Source: Streptococcus oralis
Lineage (GTDB): Bacteria; Bacillota; Bacilli; Lactobacillales; Streptococcaceae
Length of the DNA: 64,000 nt
Reading direction: 5' to 3'
NCBI RefSeq assembly: GCF_016127915.1
Contig: NZ_CP066059.1
Location: forward strand, 1,012,001-1,076,000
The notes beneath the pieces were generated by a model, which had not been told where the DNA came from, searched no databases, and worked only from the letters and a program-made list of their open reading frames with translations. Below are positions 57,187-64,000 of the stretch, piece by piece; within the stretch, counting starts at the first letter, position 1; each line of letters starts with the position of its first letter. Position numbers and translations under genes: made by a program.

Positions 57187-59340
57187 CTAGCTATTCACCA
57201 AATGGGCGTAAAAGCCATTCTGTGCAAGCAAGTCTGCATGGGTACCTTCTTCGACAATTTTGCCCTGATCCAAAACAACAACCTTTTCTGTCCGCTCAGC
57301 GATGGTCAAGCGATGGGCGATGAAAATCAAGGTCTTATCTAAAGCCATGAGATTATCCACGATCCGCTTCTCTGTCAAAATATCCAGACTGCTGGTCGCC
57401 TCATCCAATATCAAGACAGGCGCATCTGTCAAGAGAGCACGCGCCAGAGCAATTCTCTGACGTTGTCCACCTGAAATCCCTGCCCCATCCGAAGTTAATT
57501 CTGTCTGATAATTCAGTGGCATGCGCTCGATATCCTCCCGAATTTCAGCCAATTCAACTGCTCGTAAGATATCTTCTTGCGTCGTCCCTTCCTTGGCTCC
57601 AAGGAGCAGATTCTCCAAAATCGTGCCGTTAAAGACATAGGGCTGTTGAGGTAGATAGTTGATATACTGGCGCAAGGCTTTTTTATCAATCTGATTGAGA
57701 TTGACACCACCCAGACTAATCTCTCCCTGACTAGGGTCATAGAAATTAACCATCATCTTTGCCAAGGTGGTCTTACCCGAACCTGAAATCCCCACGAAAG
57801 CCATCTTTGATCCTTGCGGAATGGTCAAATTGATATCCGACAAGACGTCACGACCATAGCCATACTTATAATGAACCTGCTTAAAAATCATATCTCCCTT
57901 CATCATGCTCAAATCTTCGACTGTTTTCTTCTCCTCAAACTCCGAAGCGACCAGATAAACCTCATTTAAGCGATTATTGGCAACCTGCGCTGTCTGAAGT
58001 TTGGTTTGCAGATTGATGATATTTTCCAAAGGATTGGTAAAGTAAACAAGCAAAGTATTATAGGTAATCAATTGCCCCAAACTCATCTTGCCATCCATGA
58101 CGAGTACTGCCCCCATCCAGAGAACGGCAACATTGAGCAGGAGCTGAGCAACTTTTTTCAGTGCCTTTTGCTGACTTTCTGCCCGACTGTAGGTAAAGGA
58201 TTTTTTCAGATAATCTACAAATTCCTTATCAATCTTTTGGTAACGCTGACTTTCACTGGTCAAGGACTTAATGGTCTCGATACCGTTGATGTCCTCGATG
58301 ATAGAAGAAGACAGAACCGCATTAGCTTCCATGGTATCACGATTCATCTTTTCAAAAGGCTTCATAAAGGCAAAGATAATCACTGTATAGATGGGAAGCG
58401 CAAGCAGACTAATGAAAAAGAGTGTCATATTTTGTGAAAACAAGACCAGCGAGATAATCAAAATCGTCGACACATCTAGGAAAATCGACAGAATGGTCGA
58501 CGCCAACGCATCGATGATACTGTTGGCATCTGTAAAACGAGATACGATTTCTCCTGTCCTGCGTGTCGCGAAAAAGGACATCGGCAGGTGAAAAACATGC
58601 TTGATGTAGGACAAAATCACATCGATGGACAAGCGCTGCCCAAGGATTAGTAGGAGATATTCCTGCGCGTAGGACAAAATCTGCTGGAGGATATAGACGA
58701 TGACCAGCCCAATAGAGATAATACCCAGCGTCGAGCGCATCTGATCTGGCACGTAACTATCAATGATGGACTGAAGATAGTAGGAGCCCACGATATTGAT
58801 CAAGGTTACCAAGAGTGTCGCTAGGACGATATTGGTAACTAAGCCACGCTGTTTGAATAAAATCGGCAAGAAGGATAGGAGACCCTGTTTCTTCTCCTTA
58901 TGAGGTTTATAGCCCGGAGATGGCGCCATAAAAATACTGACCCCTGTCCACTCTTGCGCAAAACGCTCACGGGAAATCTTGGTCAGCTTGACACCAGGAT
59001 CCGGATCAGCGATATGAATGTGCTTTTTATCCTGACCTATCACCACATAGTAGTGGAGCAACTTCCCTTCCTTGAGCACATGAGCCACAAAAGGAAAGGT
59101 CAAATCTGGCAAATCAAAGAGCGTCATATCCGCCTTGATAGCCCGCGTCTCAAATCCAATCTCCTCTGCCACCTTTACAAGTCCCAAAGCGGTCGTCCCA
59201 TCCATGGTCGTCTTGGCTAACTCTCGTAGATGAGCCAAGGAGTAATAACTACCGTAGTAACCAAAGACCATAGCCAAAGAAGCCACGCCACAATCCATCT
59301 GATCCACCTGGGGACGATAGTGCCTTTTCCTAAATTTCAT
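57187..59340 (-). CDS. comA: Peptidase-containing ABC transporter for double-glycine peptides
   Basis: The 717-residue transporter has an N-terminal C39 peptidase domain (catalytic Cys17 in QMDCGVASLAMVFGYYG, His near 96 in LLHYYVV, Asp in ADPDPGVK), six membrane helices and an ABC domain (Walker A GISGSGKTTL, signature ISGGQRQRIAL, Walker B LILDEATSSLD). It cleaves and exports the CSP precursor after Gly-Gly and can also process bacteriocins with similar leaders. Two such genes lie just upstream, so it may export them too. The start at 59340 follows AGGAG and gives the pneumococcal length. Confidence 0.97.
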   Translation of the reverse strand: MKFRKRHYRPQVDQMDCGVASLAMVFGYYGSYYSLAHLRELAKTTMDGTTALGLVKVAEEIGFETRAIKADMTLFDLPDLTFPFVAHVLKEGKLLHYYVVIGQDKKHIHIADPDPGVKLTKISRERFAQEWTGVSIFMAPSPGYKPHKEKKQGLLSFLPILFKQRGLVTNIVLATLLVTLINIVGSYYLQSIIDSYVPDQMRSTLGIISIGLVIVYILQQILSYAQEYLLLILGQRLSIDVILSYIKHVFHLPMSFFATRRTGEIVSRFTDANSIIDALASTILSIFLDVSTILIISLVLFSQNMTLFFISLLALPIYTVIIFAFMKPFEKMNRDTMEANAVLSSSIIEDINGIETIKSLTSESQRYQKIDKEFVDYLKKSFTYSRAESQQKALKKVAQLLLNVAVLWMGAVLVMDGKMSLGQLITYNTLLVYFTNPLENIINLQTKLQTAQVANNRLNEVYLVASEFEEKKTVEDLSMMKGDMIFKQVHYKYGYGRDVLSDINLTIPQGSKMAFVGISGSGKTTLAKMMVNFYDPSQGEISLGGVNLNQIDKKALRQYINYLPQQPYVFNGTILENLLLGAKEGTTQEDILRAVELAEIREDIERMPLNYQTELTSDGAGISGGQRQRIALARALLTDAPVLILDEATSSLDILTEKRIVDNLMALDKTLIFIAHRLTIAERTEKVVVLDQGKIVEEGTHADLLAQNGFYAHLVNS

Positions 59341-59384
59341 ATCTTCTCCTTTTTCTAACAATCTCTTTAAAAATTTGTAAGATT

Positions 59385-59450
59385 ATTTTAACCAAATAAG
59401 GATAAAAACAGGAGAATATTCCCAAATAAACCATTTTCGCGCCTAAAACG
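59385..59450 (-). promoter_or_regulatory. comAB promoter with ComE-type direct repeat
   Basis: On the minus strand CGTTTTAGG (59442-59450), exactly 12 nt and TTATTTGGG (59421-59429) form an imperfect direct repeat with the 9-12-9 spacing of ComE sites. A TAAAAT -10 box (59385-59390) lies 30 nt downstream and there is no good -35 box, as expected for ComE-activated early competence promoters. Confidence 0.7.
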
Positions 59451-59482
59451 CACTTTAAAAAGCATAAACTATCATTTAAATG

Positions 59483-59507
59483 TAAAAAAGCAGAACAAAA
59501 GTTCTGC
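59483..59507 (-). terminator. Terminator of the bacteriocin-like cluster
   Basis: A perfect 7-bp stem GCAGAAC / GTTCTGC with an AAAA loop is followed on the minus strand by TTTTTA. It separates the peptide cluster from the comAB promoter. Confidence 0.8.
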
Positions 59508-59549
59508 CTGTTTAAAGTAACCGTTAAAAAATGAACGTCCAGAAATAAA

Positions 59550-59759
59550 CTATTCTGAAATGATATTCTCTTTACTTCTATAAAGTGAGATAAATGTCAT
59601 CAAAAATAATGAAATCGTAGGTATATCAAAACATTCAAACCACGTAGGTAGATTTATTTTGTTTACATCAGCCACAATTCTAATCATTAGATAAGCTATA
59701 GAGCTAAACAATACAATAAACTCTGACCAAGCTTTTTGTAGTAATTGAACAACTTTCAT
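59550..59759 (-). CDS. Small membrane protein, probable bacteriocin immunity
   Basis: The 69-residue protein begins MKVVQLLQKAWSEFIVLFSS and has two hydrophobic segments (about 12-30 and 43-60). It has no recognisable family. Its small size, membrane nature and place directly after bacteriocin-like genes fit an immunity protein. CGGAG precedes the ATG. A terminator follows. Confidence 0.5.
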   Translation of the reverse strand: MKVVQLLQKAWSEFIVLFSSIAYLMIRIVADVNKINLPTWFECFDIPTISLFLMTFISLYRSKENIISE

Positions 59760-59783
59760 CTCAAACTCCGATCTGATGGTTCA

Positions 59784-59972
59784 TCAATTTCCAATCGTAC
59801 TTTTTTTTGTTTTGTACTTGTATCCTACATAAAACAGACCAAGCAGAATTGGATAGGTTTCTGGATAAAACAGAGTATTGATCGGATTTTTCATAATCAA
59901 ATACGTTGCGATATAAAGAATAATCGATACGACAAAATACCCCTCAGCAAATCCTAATAAGATTTTTTTCAT
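59784..59972 (-). CDS. Small membrane protein, probable bacteriocin immunity
   Basis: The 62-residue protein begins MKKILLGFAEGYFVVSIILY and has two hydrophobic segments (about 4-26 and 38-52) with a basic C-terminus (KYKTKKSTIGN). AGGAG lies 6 nt before the ATG. It sits nine bases after the second double-glycine peptide gene, the usual place of an immunity gene. No family recognised. Confidence 0.5.
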   Translation of the reverse strand: MKKILLGFAEGYFVVSIILYIATYLIMKNPINTLFYPETYPILLGLFYVGYKYKTKKSTIGN

Positions 59973-59981
59973 AGCAGACTC

Positions 59982-60149
59982 CTATTTACCTGAAAAGAGT
60001 GCTCGAGTTGTTAAAATAGCTCCACCTGTATATACAAAACCTTTTACAAAACCAACTGCCACAGGGATAAGAAGGGGAAAGGCTCCCCCTTGAATTTCCT
60101 GCAAGTCCGTATCAGTCATTGTTTCAAATTTTAAAATAGATTTTTCCAT
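59982..60149 (-). CDS. Double-glycine bacteriocin-like peptide
   Basis: The 55-residue precursor has a leader MEKSILKFETMTDTDLQEIQ ending in Gly-Gly (residues 21-22), with the hydrophobic positions typical of C39-processed leaders. The 33-residue mature part (starting AFPLLIPVAVGF) is hydrophobic with Gly-rich VKGF and YTGGA segments and a Lys end. GGAGG lies five to six nt before the ATG at 60149; the upstream in-frame ATG is rejected for that reason. It may be one half of a two-peptide bacteriocin with the next gene. ComAB encoded nearby is a likely exporter. Confidence 0.75.
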   Translation of the reverse strand: MEKSILKFETMTDTDLQEIQGGAFPLLIPVAVGFVKGFVYTGGAILTTRALFSGK

Positions 60150-60166
60150 ATCATCTCCTCCTTCTA

Positions 60167-60355
60167 TTACCATCTACCCGTCACATAATTATAACCTGCA
60201 ATTCCTGCTGCAGTAATTCCACCAGCAATTTTAGCTGCTGTCACAGGATTAGCAATCACCCAAGCTACAATCGGCCATGCTCCCCCATTCACATCCGTCA
60301 ACTCTTCTTCTGTAAGAGCTACAAAGTTCTGTTCCATTTTGTCAAAGTTTGTCAT
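60167..60355 (-). CDS. Double-glycine bacteriocin-like peptide
   Basis: The 62-residue precursor has a leader ending LTEEELTDVNGG (Gly-Gly at 24-25), a canonical class II bacteriocin leader. The 37-residue mature part has AWPIVAWVIANP and then AKIAGGITAAGIAG with G-x-x-x-G/A-type spacing, as in two-peptide bacteriocins, and ends YVTGRW. AAAGGAG precedes the ATG. It lies 41 bp after the last of the three 16-codon genes and 17 bp before the next bacteriocin gene. Confidence 0.8.
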   Translation of the reverse strand: MTNFDKMEQNFVALTEEELTDVNGGAWPIVAWVIANPVTAAKIAGGITAAGIAGYNYVTGRW

Positions 60356-60395
60356 CTTTTTTCTCCTTTATTTTTATTTTTTTAGTTTACGGTTT

Positions 60396-60446
60396 CTAGG
60401 CTTTAAACCATTTTAAAAACCAGATTGGGTAAATTACTGAAATCAT
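60396..60446 (-). CDS. 16-residue peptide gene, unit 3 of a tandem array
   Basis: The ATG at 60446 opens a 16-codon frame, MISVIYPIWFLKWFKA, ending in TAG. AAGGAGAG lies 8-9 nt before it. Trp9, Lys12 and Trp13 are in the same positions as in the two sister peptides. CTCGAATA (60480-60487) lies 33 nt upstream. The peptide is short, hydrophobic, cationic and has no leader. Function unknown; see findings. Confidence 0.65.
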   Translation of the reverse strand: MISVIYPIWFLKWFKA

Positions 60447-60479
60447 TTTCTTCTCTCCTTCCTTTTCTTCTCACTTATC

Positions 60480-60487
60480 TATTCGAG
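60480..60487 (-). promoter_or_regulatory. Combox-like element of unit 3
   Basis: CTCGAATA on the minus strand matches six of eight bases of the SigX combox TACGAATA and keeps the CGAATA core. It lies 33 nt before the unit 3 start codon. Confidence 0.4.
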
Positions 60488-60518
60488 AAGTAATTTAAAA
60501 TGAACAAGTAAATTTCAT

Positions 60519-60569
60519 TTATTTTAAATACCATTTGATTAACCATGGCAATAAGATTGGTAAATGCAT
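60519..60569 (-). CDS. 16-residue peptide gene, unit 2 of a tandem array
   Basis: The ATG at 60569 opens a 16-codon frame, MHLPILLPWLIKWYLK, ending in TAA. GGGAAGGAG lies 8-9 nt before it. Pro8, Trp9, Lys12, Trp13 and Lys16 are shared with unit 1. TTCGAATA (60603-60610) lies 33 nt upstream. It is 123 bp from unit 3 and 124 bp from unit 1. Confidence 0.65.
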   Translation of the reverse strand: MHLPILLPWLIKWYLK

Positions 60570-60602
60570 CGCGTAATCTCCTTCCCTTTTTCCTTACCTA
60601 TC

Positions 60603-60610
60603 TATTCGAA
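60603..60610 (-). promoter_or_regulatory. Combox-like element of unit 2
   Basis: TTCGAATA on the minus strand matches seven of eight bases of TACGAATA, 33 nt before the unit 2 start codon. A second TTCGAAT lies 14 nt further upstream. Confidence 0.5.
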
Positions 60611-60642
60611 AAACAATTCGAAAATAAACAATTCATTCATTT

Positions 60643-60693
60643 TTATTTTAAAAACCACTTAATAAACCACGGATAAAAGCCGGTCACATACAT
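60643..60693 (-). CDS. 16-residue peptide gene, unit 1 of a tandem array
   Basis: The ATG at 60693 opens a 16-codon frame, MYVTGFYPWFIKWFLK, ending in TAA. AAGGAGG lies 7 nt before it, one of the strongest ribosome sites in the window. The W-F-I-K-W-F core is the same as in units 2 and 3 with conservative changes. It is the first gene after the acpP terminator, and the only promoter-like element upstream is the combox at 60725-60732. Confidence 0.65.
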   Translation of the reverse strand: MYVTGFYPWFIKWFLK

Positions 60694-60724
60694 AAACGTT
60701 CCTCCTTTTTCTTTCTCATCTCTT

Positions 60725-60732
60725 TATTCGCA
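60725..60732 (-). promoter_or_regulatory. Combox-like SigX promoter of the peptide cluster
   Basis: TGCGAATA on the minus strand matches seven of eight bases of TACGAATA, a variant known from late competence promoters. It lies 31 nt before the first 16-codon gene and 41 bases after the acpP terminator stem, with no recognisable -35/-10 pair for the housekeeping sigma factor. Confidence 0.6.
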
Positions 60733-60764
60733 ATTTCTACTAAAAGTTTCTCTTTTTTCTGCAA

Positions 60765-60791
60765 ATAAAAAACAACATGACTTGCATGTTG
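60765..60791 (-). terminator. acpP terminator
   Basis: A perfect 7-bp stem CAACATG / CATGTTG with a five-base loop is followed on the minus strand by TTTTTTA. It isolates the peptide cluster from the lipid synthesis genes. Confidence 0.85.
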
Positions 60792-60798
60792 CTTTTGG

Positions 60799-61035
60799 CT
60801 ATTTTTTATCTTTAATAATCGCTACTACATCCGCTACACTTTGAAGTTGGTCGATTTCCTCATCAGTGATTTCGATACCAAATTCATCTTCTAGTGTCAA
60901 GACAAACTCCATCAAGTCCACTGAGTCCGCATCTAGATCGTCTTTCAAACTCAAAGCCTCTGTTACGGCAAAGTCTTCTCCCTGTCGCTCTTGGATAATG
61001 GTTACAATACGGTCAAAAATTTCTTTTTCTGTCAT
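60799..61035 (-). CDS. acpP: Acyl carrier protein
   Basis: The 78-residue acidic four-helix protein has the phosphopantetheine site Ser38 in DLDADSVDLMEFV. It carries acyl chains in fatty acid or related synthesis. It lies 6 bp downstream of plsX, consistent with a role in phospholipid precursor supply. Streptococci often have a second ACP in the fab cluster. AGGAG precedes the ATG. Confidence 0.93.
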   Translation of the reverse strand: MTEKEIFDRIVTIIQERQGEDFAVTEALSLKDDLDADSVDLMEFVLTLEDEFGIEITDEEIDQLQSVADVVAIIKDKK

Positions 61036-61041
61036 CTTTTT

Positions 61042-62034
61042 TTATTCTCCTGAAAATTCACGCGCAGTCTGAGCAACTACGTCTGTTTCTAGCATGGTAC
61101 GAATCTGACGAATCGTACTGTACACAGCCTTGGCATCACTTGAGCCATGAGTTTTTACAACTGGCGCCTTGACACCAAACAAGACTGCTCCTCCAACATC
61201 TGAATAGTTGAGCTGTGTCTTCAACCCCTTAAGACTATCCTTAAGAAGTAGAGCACCTAGCTTCGCTCGAAGGCCACCACCCGTAATAGCATTTTTAAGT
61301 AAGCCCATGATTCCCAAAGCTGTACCTTCGATGGATTTGAGAACAGCGTTTCCCGTGAAACCATCTGTTACGACAACATCCGCAACGCCATTCATCAGAT
61401 CACGCGCTTCCACGTTTCCGACAAAGTTCAAACTTTCATCAGCTACTAGCAAGTCGTATGTTTCCTTACGAAGCGGATCTCCCTTGCTGCTTTCTGTTCC
61501 ATTGTTGAGCAAACCAACACGTGGTTTCGAAATTCCACGAACATTTTTCGCATAGAAGGAACCTAGGACAGCGTATTGGTGCAGATGATGGGTTGTATTT
61601 TCCGCATTGGCTCCAAGGTCTAGCATGTCAAACCCTTTTCCATCAATGGTCGGCAAGGTAGACATGAGTCCTGGGCGATCGATATTTTTGATACGACCCA
61701 CAATGAAGAATCCTGCAGCCAACAAGGCACCTGTGTTCCCAGCTGAGAGGACAGCGTCTGCTTCTCCCTCTTTGACAGCCTTGGCCGCTAATACCATGCT
61801 GGCATTTTTCTTCTTACGGATAGCTTTTGTCGGCTCATCGTCTGAGTCAATTTTCTCATCTGTATGGATGATGCTAATGCGCTCTGTCGCTGTTAGATAT
61901 TGCTTGATCTTGCTTTCGTCTCCGTAAAGTTGAATCTCAATATCTGAAAAGTCAGCTAGAGCTTGATTGACACCCTCAACGATGGCTTGAGGTGCGTAAT
62001 CGCCCCCCATAGCATCTACTGCGATTTTTTTCAT
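61042..62034 (-). CDS. plsX: Phosphate acyltransferase PlsX
   Basis: The 330-residue enzyme begins [20 protein letters not shown] and contains [20 protein letters not shown] and [17 protein letters not shown]. It makes acyl-phosphate from acyl-ACP, the donor for PlsY in phosphatidic acid synthesis. It overlaps recO by 4 bp and is followed by acpP. Confidence 0.97.
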   Translation of the reverse strand: MKKIAVDAMGGDYAPQAIVEGVNQALADFSDIEIQLYGDESKIKQYLTATERISIIHTDEKIDSDDEPTKAIRKKKNASMVLAAKAVKEGEADAVLSAGNTGALLAAGFFIVGRIKNIDRPGLMSTLPTIDGKGFDMLDLGANAENTTHHLHQYAVLGSFYAKNVRGISKPRVGLLNNGTESSKGDPLRKETYDLLVADESLNFVGNVEARDLMNGVADVVVTDGFTGNAVLKSIEGTALGIMGLLKNAITGGGLRAKLGALLLKDSLKGLKTQLNYSDVGGAVLFGVKAPVVKTHGSSDAKAVYSTIRQIRTMLETDVVAQTAREFSGE

Positions 62035-62801
62035 TTGTCTTCCTCTTTTAGTAATTGTCCCCAGTCTGCTAGGGAATCAATGAATTTCTTTGATTTTAGG
62101 TGAATCCCAACATACTCTTCGTAGAGTTGATCCATGAACTTGCGCAAGTCTTGCTTGATTTCGGCCTTAAGCGAAATCGTCTCCAAGGTTTCAAAATCAA
62201 TGGCTTGAAATTGATTGAGCAGATAAGGGATGTTGGGATTCAGATGGCAACGTTTCTCGTCCTCATGAAAATGATCCGGACAGAGGCAGGCTCCATATTT
62301 AAAAGAAAAGTCAAAGGCCTGACCCACCCGATGGCAAAAGACACACTCATTAAAATTAAGGCTGATCCCAAATCGAGTCAAGATTTGAATTTCAAAAATA
62401 TTGGTCAAAACCTGATAATCTATGCCTGCTTCCATCAACTCTAGAGTCTTCCTCAAGAAAGCAAACAAGGGAGCATCCTGCTGATTATCCTGCAAACTAG
62501 CATCTGCAAGAGCAGCCACATAGGTTGCATAGGCCATGACAAAGAGATCACTATTAATCTTGGGGAAGGTCATCACCTCATGGTAGTCCTCGATGTAGCT
62601 AAGCCCATCATCATTGATGCGCAAGAGAAATCGTGCCAACACCAAGGGCTGAATAACTGGAGCTAGTTTGGACTGGCCAGCGTGTTTGACGAAAAACATG
62701 CGCTTGCCCGCTTGCTCGGTAAAGATCTTGACTAGCTTGTCATCCTCACGAAAGTTACGATTGTAGAGTACGAGACCTTGACTCGTGATAGACTGAATCA
62801 T
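62031..62801 (-). CDS. recO: DNA repair protein RecO
   Basis: The 256-residue protein has an N-terminal OB fold ([19 protein letters not shown]) and a helical C-terminal part with a Cys cluster ([10 protein letters not shown] and ACLCPDHF) that binds zinc in many homologues. RecO loads RecA with RecR during gap repair and is relevant to transformation. It overlaps both neighbours by 4 bp. Confidence 0.95.
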   Translation of the reverse strand: MIQSITSQGLVLYNRNFREDDKLVKIFTEQAGKRMFFVKHAGQSKLAPVIQPLVLARFLLRINDDGLSYIEDYHEVMTFPKINSDLFVMAYATYVAALADASLQDNQQDAPLFAFLRKTLELMEAGIDYQVLTNIFEIQILTRFGISLNFNECVFCHRVGQAFDFSFKYGACLCPDHFHEDEKRCHLNPNIPYLLNQFQAIDFETLETISLKAEIKQDLRKFMDQLYEEYVGIHLKSKKFIDSLADWGQLLKEEDK

Positions 62802-63967
62802 GCTTCTCTCATGTACTCCTCAAGTCGTTTCATGGACTCTCTGATCGTTTCCATGCTGGCTGCATAAGACAGACGCACATAGCCTTCTCCGTAACGTCCA
62901 AAGGCTGCACCAGGGATAAAGGCAACGGCCTTCTTATAGGCAAAATCCTTCAGAAAAGCAAAGGAGTCTTGATTGTAGCCCGCTGGAATCTTAGCAAAGA
63001 TATAGAAGGCCCCATCTGGTTTGATAATCTCAAAACCAAGAGCAGTCATCTTTTCGATGATATAATCTCGACGCTGAATGTATTCCTTCTTCATAGGCTC
63101 TGCGTCGTTTTTACCAGCGGTCAAAGCCTCCACCGCAGCATGTTGCGCCATGGTGTTTGCCGCAGTAACCAAATATTGGTGACTCTTGATTAACTGAGCT
63201 GTGAAAGCTGCAGGAGCAAAGATAAAGCCTAAACGCCAACCAGTCATAGCATGCGATTTAGACAAGCCATTGATAATAATAGCCTGGTCTCTCAGCATAG
63301 TTCCCAGAGACACATGAGCTTCGCCTGTATAGGTTAATTCTGAGTAAACCTCATCACAGACAACAAAAATCTCATACTTGCGTAAAACGTCTGCCAAGGC
63401 TTCCAACTGCTCCCGACTATAGGTAATTCCTGTCGGATTGGCTGGATAGTTGAGAATAACTGCTTTGAGCTTGTCCCCTTGCTCCAAAATGGCCTTTTCC
63501 AACATCTCAGGAGTCAAGACAAAACCATTTTCAGTTGTATCAATCTCGACAATCTCTGCTCCAACCAGATTGACAATCGGTTCATAACCTGGATAAGCAG
63601 GAGCTGGCAAGAGCACCTTGTCTCCCTCTTCCAAAATAGCCGTCAAAGTAGCAGATAAAGCCTCTGTCGCCCCAATTGTAACCAAAATTTCATTTTCAGG
63701 ATGATAATCTAGCTGGTACTTTTCTTTTACAAAGTCGCTAGCAGCCTGGCGCAAGGTCAGTAAACCGCTCATCCCTGTATAGTAGGATTGGTTCTGATCA
63801 ATGGCTTGCTTGGCTGCCTCCTTGATATGATCTGGCGTTGTAAAATCAGGTTCCCCCAAGGTCAAACGCAAGACCCCAGGAATCTCCGAAATAGCCTGAT
63901 CAAACTGGCGAATCAAGGAAACTTGAATCTTGTCTAACTGTTTATTAAAGCGCTTGGTTAAGTCCAT
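62798..63967 (-). CDS. PLP-dependent aminotransferase (AraT/PatA-like)
   Basis: The 389-residue fold-type I aminotransferase contains LRLTLGEPDFTTPDHI, NYPANPTGITYS, VVCDEVYSEL and the PLP-binding Lys in INGLSKSHAMTGWRLGF. It resembles the aromatic aminotransferase group of lactic acid bacteria, but substrate choice cannot be settled by eye. It is the first gene of the unit with recO, plsX and acpP, all with overlaps or very short gaps. Confidence 0.9.
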   Translation of the reverse strand: MDLTKRFNKQLDKIQVSLIRQFDQAISEIPGVLRLTLGEPDFTTPDHIKEAAKQAIDQNQSYYTGMSGLLTLRQAASDFVKEKYQLDYHPENEILVTIGATEALSATLTAILEEGDKVLLPAPAYPGYEPIVNLVGAEIVEIDTTENGFVLTPEMLEKAILEQGDKLKAVILNYPANPTGITYSREQLEALADVLRKYEIFVVCDEVYSELTYTGEAHVSLGTMLRDQAIIINGLSKSHAMTGWRLGFIFAPAAFTAQLIKSHQYLVTAANTMAQHAAVEALTAGKNDAEPMKKEYIQRRDYIIEKMTALGFEIIKPDGAFYIFAKIPAGYNQDSFAFLKDFAYKKAVAFIPGAAFGRYGEGYVRLSYAASMETIRESMKRLEEYMREA

Positions 63968-64000
63968 AGATATCCCCCTTGCTTACAGAACATAGTACTA

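Larger units (their letters stand above)
60396..60740 (-). repeat. Three diverged tandem repeats of 123-124 bp
   Basis: Start codons are at 60693, 60569 and 60446 (steps of 124 and 123 bp). Each unit has, in the same order and spacing, CGAATA, a purine-rich stretch with Shine-Dalgarno, and a 16-codon frame with conserved W9, K12 and W13. The spacers after each stop are AT-rich and diverged. Confidence 0.8.

Overview
The window looks like chromosomal DNA of a Mitis-group Streptococcus (S. pneumoniae, S. mitis or a close relative). The evidence is the gene order comAB-purC-purL-purFMNH-purDEK-purB-strH-bgaR-bgaC-PTS-galM, a PavB-type SSURE-repeat adhesin beside the RR08/HK08 two-component pair, a BOX repeat, and low GC with strong Shine-Dalgarno sites. 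Several differences from a typical pneumococcal layout (lacD inside the bgaC operon, a polyphosphate-polymerase-like cluster, a peptide cluster upstream of comAB) favour a commensal relative. The species call is an inference.

Layout. 1-4.2 kb: a partial HXXEE membrane protein, rpsD with a long leader, an SRPBCC protein, a LysR/DUF4865 divergent pair and a decayed RepA-type initiator. 4.2-11.2 kb: hk08-rr08, pavB, the Trk/CabP potassium system and a nucleoside phosphorylase. 11.4-17.9 kb: a TetR-controlled ABC exporter with two clear operators, gene fragments, a carbohydrate-binding-domain lipoprotein divergent from a VTC/DUF4956 pair, and an acetyltransferase. 18-23 kb: a CstR-type persulfide-stress locus (operator, two rhodaneses, a decayed rhodanese-domain gene, regulator) and a cluster of unknown membrane proteins. 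23-37.4 kb: a VOC protein and the host-glycan system. StrH (surface N-acetylhexosaminidase) and BgaC (beta-galactosidase) release sugars, a mannose-family PTS imports them, and AgaS, LacD and GalM process them. The regulator BgaR is truncated by an in-frame stop.

37.4-55.7 kb: all enzymes of de novo purine synthesis from PRPP to IMP, on the minus strand, interrupted by accessory genes (PIN-like protein, racemase, HXXEE/TetR pair). Three times an intact pur gene (purK, purH, purC) is followed downstream by a second, diverged copy of its own last 20-25 codons. These look like scars of insertion or allele replacement at gene 3' ends.

55.8-64 kb: comAB (CSP export), then a peptide cluster between comA and acpP, then acpP-plsX-recO-aminotransferase. 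The cluster holds two double-glycine bacteriocin-like genes, two small membrane proteins likely to be immunity proteins and, upstream of them, three tandem 16-codon genes repeated every 123-124 bp. Each of the three has its own Shine-Dalgarno and a CGAATA (combox-like) -10 element 31-33 nt before the ATG. Their peptides share W9, K12 and W13. This tandem micro-peptide array is the best candidate for an undescribed system in the window.
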